Shown piece by piece: positions 63,153 to 64,000 of a stretch of DNA of 64,000 bases. The stretch is from Candidatus Kuenenia hertensis. GTDB taxonomy: Bacteria; Planctomycetota; Brocadiia; Brocadiales; Brocadiaceae. Both the position numbers and the translations under genes were made by a program. Under the pieces are notes generated by a model. It had not been told where the DNA came from and did not search any database. It saw only the letters and a list, made by a program, of their open reading frames with translations. How positions within the stretch are numbered: position 1 is the first letter of the stretch; each line of letters starts with the position of its first letter. The DNA lies in assembly GCA_021646465.1 (NCBI GenBank), contig SOET01000020.1:1-64000 (forward strand), read 5' to 3'.

Positions 63153-64000
63153 TTATGTTCTCAAAAAAACATATCTGGCAATAAACGCTGCAGACGTCAA
63201 ATGGAGAGCCCAGTGAACGTCGCGGACTTTTCCTGTAATGAGTTTTAAAATGGAATATGAGATAAAACCAAACGAGAGCCCTTCCGTGATACTCATGGAA
63301 AAAGGCATGATTGCAAAGGTAAGAAAGGCAGGAAGCGATTCCGTAGGATCTTCCCATTTGATGTTTTTCACATTAAAAATCATCATACTTCCCACAATTA
63401 TCAGCGAGGGGGCGACAATGGGATAAAGGTAATTGCCTTGCGGCGTTTCATACCCCCCGCCCACCATTTTTATTAACGGATAAAATAATAAAGATAAAAG
63501 CAAAAGACCCGCGGTGACAAGGTTTGACAATCCTGTTCTGCCTCCGGCCTGAATTCCCGCAGAGCTTTCAATATAGCTGGTAACCGTTGACGTACCTAAT
63601 AATGTACCGCTTATAGTTCCCAGCGCGTCCGATAGAAACACTTGTTTTATCCGGGGAAATTTCCCCTTTTTATAAAACCCCCCTTGTTCACCGACGCCAA
63701 CCACCGTTCCTACGGTATCGAAAAGGTCTAAAAAGAACAAAATAAAAATGATGGAGATAAGTCCGGGCTGTGTTACTACGTTAAACGGGTCGCATTTCAG
63801 TAATGTCGGTTCTATTGAGGGGGGCTTGCTGACAATACCCTGATAGTGAACCAACCCAAGAGGAATTCCTATCAATGCAGTTCCGATAATCCCATACAGA
63901 ATAGCCCCCCGAATCCTGAGGGCAACCATTGTTCCTATCGCAATGACGCCTGACAGCGACAACCACATCTCAGGTGATTTGGGATCGCCTAATCCGACAA
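63153..64000 (-). CDS. NCS2/AzgA-type purine permease, C-terminal part (runs off the window)
   Basis: The frame is open to the window end, so only the C-terminal part (about 282 residues) is visible; the start lies beyond 64000. LGDPKSPEMWLSLSGVIAIG, FILFFLDLFDTVGTVVGVGE and STVTSYIESSAGIQAGGRTG are hallmarks of AzgA-like guanine/hypoxanthine permeases. The FD.VGT and E(S)SAG motifs line the substrate site. Proton-coupled uptake of a purine base is likely. Confidence 0.88.
   Translation of the reverse strand, partial: VGLGDPKSPEMWLSLSGVIAIGTMVALRIRGAILYGIIGTALIGIPLGLVHYQGIVSKPPSIEPTLLKCDPFNVVTQPGLISIIFILFFLDLFDTVGTVVGVGEQGGFYKKGKFPRIKQVFLSDALGTISGTLLGTSTVTSYIESSAGIQAGGRTGLSNLVTAGLLLLSLLFYPLIKMVGGGYETPQGNYLYPIVAPSLIIVGSMMIFNVKNIKWEDPTESLPAFLTFAIMPFSMSITEGLSFGFISYSILKLITGKVRDVHWALHLTSAAFIARYVFLRT

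Noticed and set aside
1-64000. CRISPR array, rRNA or tRNA genes
   Set aside because: No regularly spaced direct repeats with unique spacers, and no recognisable rRNA or tRNA sequence, were found by reading; the repeats present are dispersed palindromes and MITEs.

Overview
The window looks like chromosome of an anaerobic planctomycete, most plausibly an anammox bacterium of the Brocadiales. This is inferred from several things together. There are two planctomycete-type pseudopilins with an H-x(10)-DG motif near the C-terminus. There is a tetraheme cytochrome c, and a rubredoxin/rubrerythrin oxygen-defence set. There are an AmmeMemoRadiSam enzyme, a GlmL/MutL-type ASKHA protein and many radical SAM genes. 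The DNA is AT-leaning and rich in short palindromic repeats. No rRNA, tRNA or CRISPR array was seen.

Layout. 0.7-3.1 kb: a membrane polyferredoxin, a TauE/SafE exporter and a GDCCVxC protein, flanked by a diverged repeat. 3.6-6.1 kb: ynfA and two radical SAM genes in a tight run. 6.4-8.7 kb: rubredoxin, tetraheme cytochrome c, thioredoxin-reductase-like flavoprotein and rubrerythrin-like protein behind a clear promoter. 8.9-12.5 kb (minus): a frameshifted DUF362 pseudogene, a DUF465 protein, a parvulin, a PNPOx-like protein and an NhaD antiporter. 13.3-20.2 kb (minus): a complete kdp potassium operon including kdpF and another tiny membrane ORF, ending in a kdpD that has lost its kinase half. 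20.5-22 kb: a decayed mazEF fossil and an intact vapBC pair. 22.2-24.7 kb (minus): kdpE and a histidine kinase that carries the missing KdpD half and is preceded in frame by a TrkH C-terminal remnant. 24.7-29.1 kb (minus): hydrolases, a CBS-domain protein and threonine synthase. 29.3-32.7 kb: a three-gene cluster built around a GlmL/MutL-like ASKHA protein. 32.8-35.5 kb (minus): lipoprotein, mtnA, purE and an MTA/SAH nucleosidase. 35.8-39.1 kb: methyltransferase, NrdD-tail-like protein, Usp and AmrS.

39.5-41.5 kb holds the most striking regulatory unit: a sigma70-like promoter, a c-di-GMP-I (GEMM) riboswitch, a long structured leader with a strong terminator, and then two tandem pseudopilin genes. 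42-52.8 kb is mixed housekeeping: nadD, larC, a TMTC-like TPR membrane protein, an LDH/MDH-like enzyme, a DUF885 peptidase, an MFS carrier and miaB. 52.9-56.2 kb is an accessory island bounded by a 41-bp direct repeat of the 3' end of a phosphohexomutase gene. It contains fragments of a RAYT transposase, a THEP1-like NTPase and HsdM, plus an intact DUF262/HNH protein. 56.2-64 kb carries the phosphohexomutase, fumarate reductase/succinate dehydrogenase A and B subunits, an HtrA-like protease, a 3'-5' exonuclease and a partial NCS2 permease.

Three copies of one MITE-like element occur at about 41.5, 55.9 and 58.4 kb. Two have clean 8-bp target duplications and ends starting GTAA, as in the IS66 family. 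One copy has a second small element nested in it.
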